64,000 bases of DNA from Roseinatronobacter thiooxidans (lineage in GTDB: Bacteria > Pseudomonadota > Alphaproteobacteria > Rhodobacterales > Rhodobacteraceae). Of the stretch, positions 27,509 to 36,370 are shown piece by piece. The first letter of the stretch is position 1. Each line of letters starts with the position of its first letter. The DNA lies in the NCBI RefSeq assembly GCF_001870675.1, contig NZ_MEHT01000011.1, positions 1-64,000 of the forward strand, read 5' to 3'. The notes below the pieces were generated by a model. It saw only the letters and a program-made list of their open reading frames with translations. It was not told the origin of the DNA and did no database searches. Position numbers and translations under genes: made by a program.

Positions 27509-27600
27509 CTGCACTCACCGTTTTCGATTTAGACTCCACAATAAGACTATTCAGCGCCAAGTTAACAGCATTTATCGGCTTTCATGCGAAGTATCACAAT

Positions 27601-27618
27601 TTATCTCTTAAGAGATAA
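27601..27618. promoter_or_regulatory. Perfect 18-bp palindrome, operator candidate
   Basis: TTATCTCTTAAGAGATAA is self-complementary over all 18 bases. It lies 92 bp upstream of the response-regulator start and 142 bp upstream of the glutamate dehydrogenase start, in their shared divergent promoter region. It lacks a loop and T-run, so an operator for a dimeric protein is more likely than a terminator. Confidence 0.45.
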
Positions 27619-27759
27619 GAGGGTGAATTTGCCGCCGCGACCGCCCTGCAGCGGTTTCATCCTGCGCATGCCGCGCGTCACCTCTCTCGCCAGCGCCAAG
27701 GTTTGCTTTGTCTTTGGGGGCGCTACTGTCTTTTGAAACCACAGTTTGAAAGGATTGTC

Positions 27760-29112
27760 ATGAAAGATCGTACCGCGACACTTCTGGGAAATTTCATGGA
27801 CCAGATCACCCCGCGCCACACCGGCGAGGGCGAGTTTCTACAGGCAGTAGAAGAGGTTGCGCGCGATGTGCTGCCTATCGAGAAGGCCAGCAGCGCATTC
27901 ACCGATGCCCGTGCGCTGGAACGTTTGTGTGAAGCGGACCGCATCATCAGCTTCCGGATTACATGGCGCGATGACAGCGGAGCAGTACAGATAAATCGCG
28001 GCTGGAGGGTGCAGCATTCCAACCTGCTTGGCCCCTACAAGGGCGGGTTGCGTTGGGCACCCGGTGTCACCCGCTCGGTGCTGAAATTTCTGGCATTCGA
28101 GCAGGCGTTCAAAAATGCGCTGACGGGCCTGCCGCTTGGGGCTGCCAAGGGCGGTGCAGATTTCGACCCCCATGGCCGCTCTGTCCCCGAGATCGAGCGG
28201 TTCGCGCAGGCGTTCATGGCCGAACTTGCCCCTCATATCGGGCCTGACCGTGACGTTCCCGCGGGCGATATCGGGGTGGGCGCGCGCGAGGTCGGGCTAC
28301 TTTCACGGGCATGGGTGCAGCATGCGCAGCGTTGGGGCGGTGCCTTGACCGGCAAGCCGCTGGCCCTGGGCGGCAGCGACATTCGCGCCGAGGCCACGGG
28401 CTATGGCGTGATTTTTTTCACGGCGGCCATGCTGGCAGAACAGGGGGCAGAGCTGCAAGACAAGCGCGTGGCTTTGTCGGGTAGGGGCAATGTCTCTGCG
28501 CATGCGGCGCGCAAAGCACGCGCGATGGGGGCGCGTGTGATCAGCCTGTCAGGGCGCGCAGGCACATGGTATGCGCCCGATGGTTTCAGCGCTGAAGCGC
28601 TGGACTGGACCCTTGCCGCCAAAGGGGAGGCGGCGATGGCACCCCCCAAAGACCTTGGCGTGGAATTCAGGGAAGGGGCAAAACCGTGGGGCCTGTCGCC
28701 CGATATTGCCCTGCCTTGTGCCACACAGAACGAGCTGGACCTGGAGGATGCCAAAGCGCTGGCCGATAGCGGCTGCCGCGTCTTGTCCGAAGGGGCGAAT
28801 ATGCCGCTGACGTCAGACGCCGAAGCGCATCTGACCCGCGCAGGCGTCATTCAGGCACCGGGTAAGGCGGCAAATGCGGGCGGGGTCGCCGTGTCGGGGC
28901 TGGAGATGCAGCAAAACGCCAGTTTTGCCCGCTGGACGCCTGCGCGTGTCGAAACCCAGCTGCGCGAGATCATGTGTGCCATTCACGCCCGCCTGAAAGC
29001 CGAGCGCGCCAGTTGCTGCACCGCAGGCGGCGGCATTGACTACCGGCGCGCGGCCAATGTTGCGGGGTATCGAAAACTGGCGCGCGCCGTTGTCGATGGC
29101 GGCGTGATGTAA
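27760..29112 (+). CDS. gdhA: Glutamate dehydrogenase (NADP-type)
   Basis: 450-residue Glu/Leu/Phe/Val dehydrogenase family enzyme, making glutamate from 2-oxoglutarate and ammonia or the reverse. Visible are PYKGGLRWAP, the catalytic-lysine motif PLGAAKGGADFDPHG, DVPAGDIGVGAREVG, GGSDIRAEATGYG and NAGGVAVSGLEMQQN. The length and motifs fit the hexameric NADP-dependent class. ATG 27760 is preceded by AAAGGA; the frame upstream to 27703 is not used. Monocistronic, divergent from the response regulator. Confidence 0.94.
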   Translation: MKDRTATLLGNFMDQITPRHTGEGEFLQAVEEVARDVLPIEKASSAFTDARALERLCEADRIISFRITWRDDSGAVQINRGWRVQHSNLLGPYKGGLRWAPGVTRSVLKFLAFEQAFKNALTGLPLGAAKGGADFDPHGRSVPEIERFAQAFMAELAPHIGPDRDVPAGDIGVGAREVGLLSRAWVQHAQRWGGALTGKPLALGGSDIRAEATGYGVIFFTAAMLAEQGAELQDKRVALSGRGNVSAHAARKARAMGARVISLSGRAGTWYAPDGFSAEALDWTLAAKGEAAMAPPKDLGVEFREGAKPWGLSPDIALPCATQNELDLEDAKALADSGCRVLSEGANMPLTSDAEAHLTRAGVIQAPGKAANAGGVAVSGLEMQQNASFARWTPARVETQLREIMCAIHARLKAERASCCTAGGGIDYRRAANVAGYRKLARAVVDGGVM

Positions 29113-29187
29113 CGGGCAGGGGCAGCATTTGTCCTGTGCTGCGTGTCATCTGCAGCAACTTTGCTTGTGCGGGTTTATTTGCCGCAC

Positions 29188-29213
29188 GGAACTAATACGC
29201 CCGCTCATACGTT
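29188..29213 (+). promoter_or_regulatory. EcfG-type promoter match GGAAC-N17-CGTT
   Basis: GGAAC (29188-29192) and CGTT (29210-29213) are 17 bases apart, the consensus of the alphaproteobacterial general-stress sigma factor EcfG. It lies 60 bp upstream of the OmpA-domain gene. About one such match is expected by chance in a window of this size, and the organism may lack EcfG, so only the position speaks for it. Confidence 0.35.
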
Positions 29214-29272
29214 ATCTGAGCAAGCACGGCGGCTTATCCCTATCCCCGCGCGCCAAATAACAGGAGATCAAA

Positions 29273-31588
29273 ATGTCCCGCAGAAATTTTCACGCGACAA
29301 CGGCGCTGGGGCTATGCCTTGCCATGGTACCCCTTAGCGCGGCCGCCCAATCCACTGGTGCCGACCCAGAGGCGGCCGAGATATTTGTGCCCATGGTGCA
29401 GGATTGCGTCATCGGGGCGCGCGAGGCGGAGTGCCAGCAGGTCCGCACTGTCATCACCGAATGCGCGGCAGATCTGGAATATGACCGCTGTCAGTTGTTA
29501 TTCGAGGATGCAAACGCGGTTTTCGACGACTCCCAGCAACTCGAACAAGCAGAGATGATGCTGGTCCAGACCAGCGAGATCATCGCGCAAATGGATTTTT
29601 CCGAGGCTGATGCCGAATTGGGGGACTTGGCCGAGTCGGCGCGCGCCGATGCCGAGCGCACATTGTTGCGCGGCGACGAGAACCTGATGACGCATTCCGC
29701 GCCACCATTGGTCGAGGGCGAGGCCGAAGATATCGACGCGGATCTTGAAACACCCGTTAGCGAAATTGACGCGCAACCCGATACAGAAGAGGGCGCGCCC
29801 CCTGCGGAAGATGTGACCGATCCTGAACCGCAAGATGAAGCCTCTGATGTCGATGCCGAGAATGAACGGCTGGTGCGCGAGGCGCTGGAAGCACAGCGGC
29901 GTGCCGCAGAAGACGCGGCGTCTTCGGATGCAGCAGAAGCCGGGGCAGAAGCTGATCTTGCGGTAGAAGCCGAAGGCGATGCCGAGCAGCGCTTGCGCGA
30001 CGCGCTGGAGGCAGAGCAACGCGCCACCGATGAGGGCGCTGACGCAGATGCAGCGGTCAGCGCGGAAATCGAGGCTGAGGCCGAGATGGACGCAACATCC
30101 GAAGATGTGGCACAGGACGATGCCGAACAGCGCCTGCGCGACGCGTTGGAGGCAGAACAATCCGCCACAGAACCGGCCCTTGATGATGCGGAGATGACCG
30201 AAACCCCATCTGAAATGACCGAAGGAGATGCCGCAGCCGCGCGTGCACAAGCCGAGATCGATTTCGAGGAAGAACGCGCGCAGATGCGCGCCGAAGCCGA
30301 GGCAATGGCCGAAGATGAACCCGAACTGGTTATTGAAGAGGTGCCGGAAGAAGAATTCATCGCCCCTGCTGATGCCCCGCGCGAAATAGCCGCCGATGAG
30401 CAAAGCCTGATCGACCAGTTGATGGCCGACCCTGAAACCGCCGAAGCCATCACGCTTCTGGGCCAGATGGCCGAGCAGGACCGCGCGGGCGAGGCAGAGG
30501 GCGAGGCTGGAAGCCTGCTGACATCAGCACTTTCTGCATTGCAGGCCGAACGCAGCGATGACGCGGCCGCCGAGGCTGAGGGTGTGCAGGCCGAAGAAGT
30601 CACCGAAGAAGAGATCACCGCTGCCGAAATCCGCACCAGCCGCGATGATTTTGACTCGCGCTTCGCGCTGGATGTCGCGGCCGGGCAGGCGCGCAGCAGT
30701 GACCGCCGCGATCTGGAACGCGCGGGCCTTGTTGCTTTGGGGGCGCTGGCCGTGGGTATGGTCGTGAACCGCAACCGCGTGGTGGCGCGCTCTGACGAAC
30801 GTGTGGTGGTTCAGCGCGATGACGGTGAATATGCAGTCTGGCGCGATGATGATGTGATCCTTAGTCAGGACGGCTCTCAGCGGCGGATTGAACGCTATGC
30901 CGACGGCTCTACCCTGACGCGCTGGGCCCGCAATGACGGGTCCGAGATTGTGACCATCCGCGATGCGACAGGCCGTGTGCTGTGGCGTGAACGGGTTCTG
31001 GCTGACGGCACCTCGATTGAGCTGGTGAATGACATGCGCGAGGTGCAGGCCATTGATGTGTCAGTCCTGCCCCCACCGCGCCGGCGCGAGCTGCGCATCA
31101 CGCAGCGCACCGACCCCGATCTGGCACTTGCCCTGCTGCAAGAGGCCGAAGCCGATGCCCGCGCGCTGGACCGTGCCTTTACCTTGCGTCAGGTCCGCGA
31201 AGTGCGCGAAGTGCGCGAAGTGGTGCCGGTGCTTAGCCCCGATCCGATTACCTTCGAGATCAACCGCGCCAATGTCCGCCCAGAAGAGGCCCGCAAACTG
31301 TCTCAGGTCGGGCGGCTGATGGAACGCCTGATTGCGGATAACCCGCGCGAATTGTTCCTGATCGAGGGGCATACCGACGCGACCGGCCCTGCCTCTTACA
31401 ATCTTGCGCTATCGGACAGGCGCGCGGAGTCGGTGGCGCTGGCCCTGACCGAGTTCTTTGAGATTCCGCCAGAAAACCTGATCATTCAGGGCTATGGCGA
31501 ACGCTACCTGCGCATTCCGACCGCAGCCGCCGAAGAACGCAACCGGCGCGTGGCGATCCGGCGCATCTCGCCCTTGATGGGACTTTAA
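29273..31588 (+). CDS. Large OmpA-domain outer-membrane/peptidoglycan protein with acidic coiled-coil region
   Basis: 771 residues. A Sec signal (LGLCLAMVPLSAAAQ) is followed by a four-Cys segment (CVIGAREAEC and CAADLEYDRC). Residues about 130-450 are very acidic and Ala/Glu-rich, with three diverged copies of a unit containing EQRLRDALEAEQ. A hydrophobic stretch LVALGALAVGMVVN near 490 and beta-rich DG repeats (YADGSTLTRWARNDGSEI) come next. The last 120 residues are an OmpA peptidoglycan-binding domain (EGHTDATGPASYNLALSDRR). CAGGAGAT precedes the ATG. Such proteins tether the envelope; exact role unknown. Confidence 0.88.
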   Translation: MSRRNFHATTALGLCLAMVPLSAAAQSTGADPEAAEIFVPMVQDCVIGAREAECQQVRTVITECAADLEYDRCQLLFEDANAVFDDSQQLEQAEMMLVQTSEIIAQMDFSEADAELGDLAESARADAERTLLRGDENLMTHSAPPLVEGEAEDIDADLETPVSEIDAQPDTEEGAPPAEDVTDPEPQDEASDVDAENERLVREALEAQRRAAEDAASSDAAEAGAEADLAVEAEGDAEQRLRDALEAEQRATDEGADADAAVSAEIEAEAEMDATSEDVAQDDAEQRLRDALEAEQSATEPALDDAEMTETPSEMTEGDAAAARAQAEIDFEEERAQMRAEAEAMAEDEPELVIEEVPEEEFIAPADAPREIAADEQSLIDQLMADPETAEAITLLGQMAEQDRAGEAEGEAGSLLTSALSALQAERSDDAAAEAEGVQAEEVTEEEITAAEIRTSRDDFDSRFALDVAAGQARSSDRRDLERAGLVALGALAVGMVVNRNRVVARSDERVVVQRDDGEYAVWRDDDVILSQDGSQRRIERYADGSTLTRWARNDGSEIVTIRDATGRVLWRERVLADGTSIELVNDMREVQAIDVSVLPPPRRRELRITQRTDPDLALALLQEAEADARALDRAFTLRQVREVREVREVVPVLSPDPITFEINRANVRPEEARKLSQVGRLMERLIADNPRELFLIEGHTDATGPASYNLALSDRRAESVALALTEFFEIPPENLIIQGYGERYLRIPTAAAEERNRRVAIRRISPLMGL

Positions 31589-31612
31589 GTCAGCTCGGTT
31601 AACGGGCGTTAG

Positions 31613-31642
31613 GCCGGGGCGCGCAGTTTTGCGCGCCCCGGC
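31613..31642 (+). terminator. Strong stem-loop after OmpA-domain gene
   Basis: A perfect 12-bp stem (GCCGGGGCGCGC with its complement) around a six-base loop, 24 bp past the stop codon. No T-run follows, so Rho-independent ending is not certain; it could also protect the 3' end. Confidence 0.45.
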
Positions 31643-31837
31643 TATGTGGTGCCGCCCAACCCGAAAATGCATCCAAGCGGCAGGAAAAAGCCCCCCAAGC
31701 TTTGAAATTTATTCGGAAATTCATGATCCTATAACCCAGATCAGCACAGGCCCACGCAAGGCATGCCATCGTATTTTCAATGACCTGCGACCGCCCGCCA
31801 TTTGGCACAGGGGCGGCATTTTGAAAGGATTTGACTG

Positions 31838-32482
31838 ATGGCCCAACATGGCAAGAAAATTGTAACCGGCATGCTTGCTGCAACGATCACGCTGGCAGCA
31901 TGCGCCAACCCGGACGGAACCAGCAATCAGACCGGAACAGGCGCGATCGTTGGTGGCCTGACCGGCGCGGCGGCGGGCCAGATCATCGGCGGCGATACGC
32001 GCGCCACCGTGATCGGGGGCGCAATCGGGGCAGCCGTGGGCGGGGCTGTTGGTGCCGGCATGGCCGCACAGGAACGCGAATTGCGCCAGTCGCTGGCCGG
32101 AACCGGCGCAGATATCACCAATACTGGCAGCGATTTGCGGGTGATCTTGCCCGACTCGGTGACGTTCCGCACGGATTCTTCGGTTGTAGATGCCGGATTC
32201 CGTCCGGCATTGCGTAGCGTCTCGGATAGTTTGCGCCGCCACCCCAATTCGACCGTGCGGGTGATCGGCCACACCGATAATGTCGGGACCGCAGCCTATA
32301 ACACCCAGCTTAGTCAGGATCGTGCGCTGGCAGTCGCGCGCGAGCTGATCTCGGGCGGGGTCAGTGGCCAGCGGATTACAGTGTCTGGGCGGGGCTTTAG
32401 GGAACCTGTGGCCCCCAATACCAGCGCGGCAGGACGGGCCGAGAACCGGCGGGTCGAGATTGTGATCATCCCCAACAGCTGA
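31838..32482 (+). CDS. OmpA family lipoprotein with glycine-zipper domain
   Basis: 214 residues. The signal peptide ends in the lipobox LAAC (Cys22), so the protein is lipidated. Residues 30-80 are a glycine-zipper membrane-inserting stretch (GAIVGGLTGAAAGQIIGGDT). The C-terminal 110 residues are an OmpA peptidoglycan-binding domain (VIGHTDNVGTAAYNTQLSQD and AENRRVEIVI). AAAGGATT precedes the ATG. Same architecture as the YiaD/Pal-like lipoproteins. It follows another OmpA-domain gene, and the pair probably serves envelope stability. Confidence 0.92.
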   Translation: MAQHGKKIVTGMLAATITLAACANPDGTSNQTGTGAIVGGLTGAAAGQIIGGDTRATVIGGAIGAAVGGAVGAGMAAQERELRQSLAGTGADITNTGSDLRVILPDSVTFRTDSSVVDAGFRPALRSVSDSLRRHPNSTVRVIGHTDNVGTAAYNTQLSQDRALAVARELISGGVSGQRITVSGRGFREPVAPNTSAAGRAENRRVEIVIIPNS

Positions 32483-32562
32483 ATACAACCGCGCTGTGTG
32501 AACAAGAAAGGGGCAGGGACAGTGTCCTTGCCCTTTTGAAAAAACCGCAAAAGGATGATGCC

Positions 32563-32763
32563 ATGCAGATAAGTCCCTCATCCGTCGATACGCCTGACAA
32601 ACTGAAATCTGTCAAAGAAGATTGTGACAAGGCCCCCGCCGGACGCGCAAAAGATGCCGCCATGCGGCACTATCTGGCCGCCAAGGCCGCGCAACATGCG
32701 GGCCATGACGGCGAGTGCAACCGCAAGCTGGATTCAGCGCGCCATGCGCTAGCGCAGGCGTGA
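32563..32763 (+). CDS. Small conserved-looking protein (66 aa)
   Basis: A short hydrophilic, helix-rich protein (PDKLKSVKEDCDKAPAG, then AAKAAQHAGHDGECNRKLDS and ARHALAQA) with two Cys. ATG 32563 lies behind AAAAGGATG; the frame opens at 32536. The sequence pattern of Ala-rich helices with KLDxARHAL is one I recall from alphaproteobacterial small hypothetical proteins, but no function is known. It is 80 bp downstream of the OmpA lipoprotein and may be co-transcribed. Confidence 0.6.
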   Translation: MQISPSSVDTPDKLKSVKEDCDKAPAGRAKDAAMRHYLAAKAAQHAGHDGECNRKLDSARHALAQA

Positions 32764-32902
32764 TCCGCGCGGGCGCAGGCAACCCTTAAAATTGAAAATG
32801 ATATAAACTTGCTTGGGCAAGGTGCGGCTGCGATACTGGGGCATCTGGTCAGGACGACCGGGGTCTGATTATTCCCGTGACGTGAAGGGCACGTGGGTGA
32901 GT

Positions 32903-32932
32903 GGGGTTCCGGCGTGCCGGAACCCCTGTTCT
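32903..32932 (+). terminator. Perfect 11-bp stem hairpin, terminator candidate
   Basis: GGGGTTCCGGC and its exact complement enclose two bases, followed by TGTTCTT. It could end the transcript of the small 66-aa gene or of an unannotated RNA between 32790 and 32903. Confidence 0.5.
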
Positions 32933-33029
32933 TGCAGAATTTGGGCCATCCATGACAGTGCTGCCGCGCGCGCGGCACTGAAAACTGCGATCCGCCCGCC
33001 GAGTAAGTTTTTATGTGATGCGCTGATGT

Positions 33030-33118
33030 CTTGAAACTGATCATTTTCCCTTGTGTAACAGTCCCGTGTTCGGCACGAGAAAAGCATGGGTTGAAACCTG
33101 TGCTTTCCAAGCCCAAAT
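33030..33118 (+). promoter_or_regulatory. Possible sigma-32 promoters for lon
   Basis: CTTGAAA (33030-33036) is 13 bases before CTTGTGT (33050-33056). A second pair, TTGAAA (33091-33096) and CCCAAAT (33112-33118), is spaced 15 bases. Both -35 motifs resemble the heat-shock consensus, the -10 motifs only loosely. lon is a heat-shock gene in many proteobacteria, which is why these were considered. Confidence 0.3.
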
Positions 33119-33166
33119 CATGTGACAAGAGCGCGTTACGCGCACGGCAGAATTAAGGATAGACAT

Positions 33167-35572
33167 ATGGATCATTCAAGCCGCTACCCCGTATTGCCCC
33201 TGCGCGATATGGTGGTGTTCCCACACATGATCGTCCCGCTATTTGTGGGGCGCGAGAAATCCGTACGCGCGCTTGAAGCTGTTATGGCCGAAGACCGCCA
33301 GATCCTGCTGGTGGCGCAGAAAGATCACACACAAGAAAGCCCCGAGGCTGAAGATATTTTCTCTGTCGGTGTGCTGGCGAATGTGTTGCAATTGCTGAAA
33401 CTGCCTGATGGCACTGTCAAGGTGCTGGTCGAAGGCCGGACACGGGTACAGATTGAGGATTTCGTCGAGAATGACGACTATTTTGAAGCCGTCGCGCGGA
33501 ATTTCTTTGAAGAAGAAGGCGACTCCGGCTCTATCAAGGCGCTGATGCGTGCCGTTCAGACAGAGTTCGAGCGTTATGCCAAGATGCGCAAAAATGTCCC
33601 CGATGAAGCCCTTGCCGCGATTGCCGAGGCGGATGAGGCGGCTGTGCTGGCAGACCTTGCCGCAGGGCATCTGGGCACAAATGTGGCTGAGAAGCAAAAG
33701 CTGCTGGAAGCCGAGAATACATCTGACCGGCTTGAGAAGATCTATGGGCTGATGCAAAGCGAATTGTCTGTTCTGCAAGTTGAACGCAAGATCAAGACGC
33801 GCGTGAAATCGCAGATGGAACGGACCCAGCGCGAATATTACCTGAATGAGCAGATGAAAGCCATTCAGAAGGAATTGGGCGATGGCGAGGATGGCCAGAA
33901 TGAACTGGCCGAGTTGGAAAACCGCATCAATGCGACGAAATTCAGCAAAGAGGCCCGCGACAAGGCCGATGCAGAGCTGAAAAAGCTGAAAAACATGTCG
34001 CCGATGTCGGCCGAGGCCACTGTGGTGCGCAACTATCTGGACTGGATGCTGTCGATCCCCTGGGGCGTGAAAAGTCGCGTCAAGAAAGATCTGGGCCGCG
34101 CGCAGGATGTGCTGGATGCCGATCACTATTCTTTGGACAAGGTCAAGGAGCGGATCGTCGAATATCTGGCAGTGCAGGCGCGCAGCCAGAAACTGAAAGG
34201 CCCGATCATGTGCCTTGTCGGCCCTCCCGGTGTGGGCAAGACCTCTCTGGGGCGGTCTGTGGCCAAGGCCACGGGGCGCGAATTCATCCGCATCTCGCTG
34301 GGCGGGGTGCGCGACGAATCCGAGATACGGGGCCACCGGCGCACCTATATCGGGTCCATGCCCGGCAAGATCATTCAGGCGCTGAAAAAGGCCAAAACCA
34401 CCAACCCGCTGATCCTGCTGGACGAGATTGACAAGATGGGTCAGGATTTCCGTGGCGACCCCGCCTCTGCCATGCTGGAGGTGCTGGACCCTGAACAGAA
34501 CGCAACTTTCGTGGACCACTATCTGGAAGTGGAATATGACCTGTCGAATGTCATGTTCCTGACCACGGCCAACACCTATAACATGCCCGGCCCCTTGCTG
34601 GACCGCATGGAGATTATTCCGCTGTCGGGCTACACCGAAGACGAGAAGCTGGAAATCGCACGGCGTCACCTGCTGGAAAAGTCGTTCCGGAACCATGGCC
34701 TGCGCAAGGGCGAGTTGACCATCTCGGACGGCGCGATCACGGAAATCCTGCGGCGCTATACCCGCGAAGCGGGCGTGCGCAACCTTGAACGGGAATTGAA
34801 CAAGATTGCCCGCAAGGCAGTGACCAAGATCGTCAAGAACGAGACGAAAAAGGTCATCATGGCGCGCGATAACCTGTCAGAGTTTCTGGGTGTGCCGCGT
34901 CACAGGTTCGGTTTGGCCGAAAAGGAAGATCAGGTTGGCGTCGTAACCGGCCTTGCCTGGACACAGGTGGGCGGTGATCTGTTGCAGATCGAGGCGCTGC
35001 GCCTGCCGGGCAAAGGCCGGATGAAAACCACCGGCACGCTGGGCGATGTGATGAAGGAATCGATCGATGCGGCCAGTTCTTTCGTCCGCTCGATCGCGCC
35101 GGAAATCGGGGTGAAACCCCCGCGGTTTGACAGGCTGGATATCCATGTCCATGTTCCCGAAGGTGCAACGCCCAAAGACGGGCCAAGCGCGGGCATTGCG
35201 ATGGTGACGTCGATTGTGTCTGTGCTGACGCAAATTCCTGTGCGCAAGGATATCGCCATGACAGGCGAGGTGACGTTGCGGGGCAATGTGCTGGGCATAG
35301 GCGGGTTGAAGGAAAAGCTGCTGGCGGCCTTGCGCGGCGGAATCAAGACCGTTCTGATTCCGGAAGACAACGCAAAAGACCTGCCGGAAATTCCGGATAA
35401 TGTGAAAGATGGCCTGACCATCATTCCTGTCAGCCATGTGCGCGAAGTCTTGCGCCACGCGCTTGTCCGGCAGCCGACAGCGATTGAATGGGATGAAGAG
35501 GCCGAAGATGCCGCGCGTCAGGCACTTCTGACAAATCAGGGCACCCCAGACACACAGCGCCCCGCGCATTAA
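33167..35572 (+). CDS. lon: Lon ATP-dependent protease
   Basis: 801 residues, normal for LonA: N-terminal substrate domain (YPVLPLRDMVVFPHMIVPLF), coiled coil, AAA+ ATPase with Walker A GPPGVGKTSLG and Walker B LILLDEIDKMG, and the C-terminal protease with Ser in PKDGPSAGIAM and the Lys in RGGIKTVLIP. Degrades damaged and regulatory proteins in the cytosol. ATG 33167 follows TAAGGATAGACAT; the frame upstream to 33122 is not used. Flanked by a hairpin and tRNA-Val downstream. Confidence 0.97.
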   Translation: MDHSSRYPVLPLRDMVVFPHMIVPLFVGREKSVRALEAVMAEDRQILLVAQKDHTQESPEAEDIFSVGVLANVLQLLKLPDGTVKVLVEGRTRVQIEDFVENDDYFEAVARNFFEEEGDSGSIKALMRAVQTEFERYAKMRKNVPDEALAAIAEADEAAVLADLAAGHLGTNVAEKQKLLEAENTSDRLEKIYGLMQSELSVLQVERKIKTRVKSQMERTQREYYLNEQMKAIQKELGDGEDGQNELAELENRINATKFSKEARDKADAELKKLKNMSPMSAEATVVRNYLDWMLSIPWGVKSRVKKDLGRAQDVLDADHYSLDKVKERIVEYLAVQARSQKLKGPIMCLVGPPGVGKTSLGRSVAKATGREFIRISLGGVRDESEIRGHRRTYIGSMPGKIIQALKKAKTTNPLILLDEIDKMGQDFRGDPASAMLEVLDPEQNATFVDHYLEVEYDLSNVMFLTTANTYNMPGPLLDRMEIIPLSGYTEDEKLEIARRHLLEKSFRNHGLRKGELTISDGAITEILRRYTREAGVRNLERELNKIARKAVTKIVKNETKKVIMARDNLSEFLGVPRHRFGLAEKEDQVGVVTGLAWTQVGGDLLQIEALRLPGKGRMKTTGTLGDVMKESIDAASSFVRSIAPEIGVKPPRFDRLDIHVHVPEGATPKDGPSAGIAMVTSIVSVLTQIPVRKDIAMTGEVTLRGNVLGIGGLKEKLLAALRGGIKTVLIPEDNAKDLPEIPDNVKDGLTIIPVSHVREVLRHALVRQPTAIEWDEEAEDAARQALLTNQGTPDTQRPAH

Positions 35573-35593
35573 GCGCGGGAGTGTTTGAAGATG

Positions 35594-35625
35594 AACTGCC
35601 GCCCGCTGAAGCGGCGGCAGTTTCC
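35594..35625 (+). terminator. lon terminator
   Basis: AACTGCCGCC (35594-35603) pairs with GGCGGCAGTT (35613-35622) around a nine-base loop, followed by TCC and pyrimidines, 22 bp past the lon stop. Position and stem support termination before the tRNA gene. Confidence 0.6.
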
Positions 35626-35691
35626 TACCCTTGCCTGCGCCAAGAAGGGGTTGCACCCTGCAAAACCGCAGAGTATAGCGCAGCCCAACAG

Positions 35692-35766
35692 GGGCGATTA
35701 GCTCAGTGGTAGAGCGCTTCGTTCACATCGAAGATGTCAGCGGTTCAAATCCGTTATCGCCCACCA
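35692..35766 (+). tRNA. tRNA-Val (CAC)
   Basis: 75 nt including an encoded CCA. The acceptor stem GGGCGAT pairs with ATCGCCC. The D arm TTAGCTCAGTGGTAGAGC and T arm GCGGTTCAAATCCGT are standard. The anticodon stem CTTCG/CGAAG holds the loop TTCACAT, with anticodon CAC at 35724-35726, decoding GUG valine. Confidence 0.97.
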
Positions 35767-35920
35767 TCCCTGCCTTCATTCGCCAGGCGAAAGCACGACA
35801 GTGCCGGTGCCCCCACCAGTTGCGCCACGCGGACAGGGGCAGTATGATATGCCCACGGGTCAAGGGATACGCGATTTGCCGCAGTCAGGTTTTCCGCCCC
35901 TAGGATTGGGGGAAGAATAG

Positions 35921-36367
35921 GTGACAATTTATGTAGATGCCGATGCCTGTCCGGTGAAGGCCGAGATCGAGCGTGTTGGCACACGGCACAAATTGGCGAT
36001 GATCATCGTCTCGAATGGGGGGATCAGGCCATCGGCCAATCCGCTGGTTGACTCTGTCATCGTGCCCGAAGGCGCGGATGAGGCCGATAAATGGATCGCG
36101 GAACGGGCCGGGCCGGGCGATATTGTGGTGACAGCAGACATTCCCTTGGCCGCGAAATGTGTCGAGGCAGGCGCGCAGGTGCTGAAACACACAGGCGAGG
36201 TGCTGAGCGCGGACAATATCGGCAATATTCTGGCAACACGCGATCTGATGGCGGATTTGCGCGCCGCCGACCCGTTCCGGCAGGGCAGTGGGCGCAGTTT
36301 TTCCAAGGCGGACCGTTCGCGCTTTCTCGATGCGCTGGAACGCGCTGTGCGGCGTGCCGCGCGCTGA
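35921..36367 (+). CDS. YaiI/YqxD (DUF188) family protein
   Basis: 148 residues with the family N-terminus [17 protein letters not shown], later [20 protein letters not shown] and [24 protein letters not shown]-like nuclease fold has been proposed for the family; its function is unknown. The start is GTG 35921 behind GGAAGAATAG, as it places the conserved first strand at residue 2. It stands 154 bp after tRNA-Val; that gap holds no feature I can name. Confidence 0.9.
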   Translation: MTIYVDADACPVKAEIERVGTRHKLAMIIVSNGGIRPSANPLVDSVIVPEGADEADKWIAERAGPGDIVVTADIPLAAKCVEAGAQVLKHTGEVLSADNIGNILATRDLMADLRAADPFRQGSGRSFSKADRSRFLDALERAVRRAAR

Positions 36368-36370
36368 GTG

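Larger units (their letters stand above)
32764..33166. other. Intergenic region upstream of lon
   Basis: 403 bp without a convincing coding frame. It holds an A/T-rich patch (32785-32812), about 90 bp of unassigned sequence, a perfect hairpin at 32903-32926 and two heat-shock-promoter-like motifs near lon. A small RNA ending at the hairpin is conceivable; no known RNA family was recognised. Confidence 0.45.

Noticed and set aside
29491-30774. 427-codon open frame opposite the large OmpA-domain gene
   Set aside because: Its product is a low-complexity Ser/Ala string caused by the GC-rich codons of the acidic coding repeat on the plus strand; no ribosome-binding site.
33239-34696. 485-codon open frame antisense to lon
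   Set aside because: Lon is certain on the plus strand; the antisense product is His/Gln/Leu-rich shadow sequence with no family resemblance.
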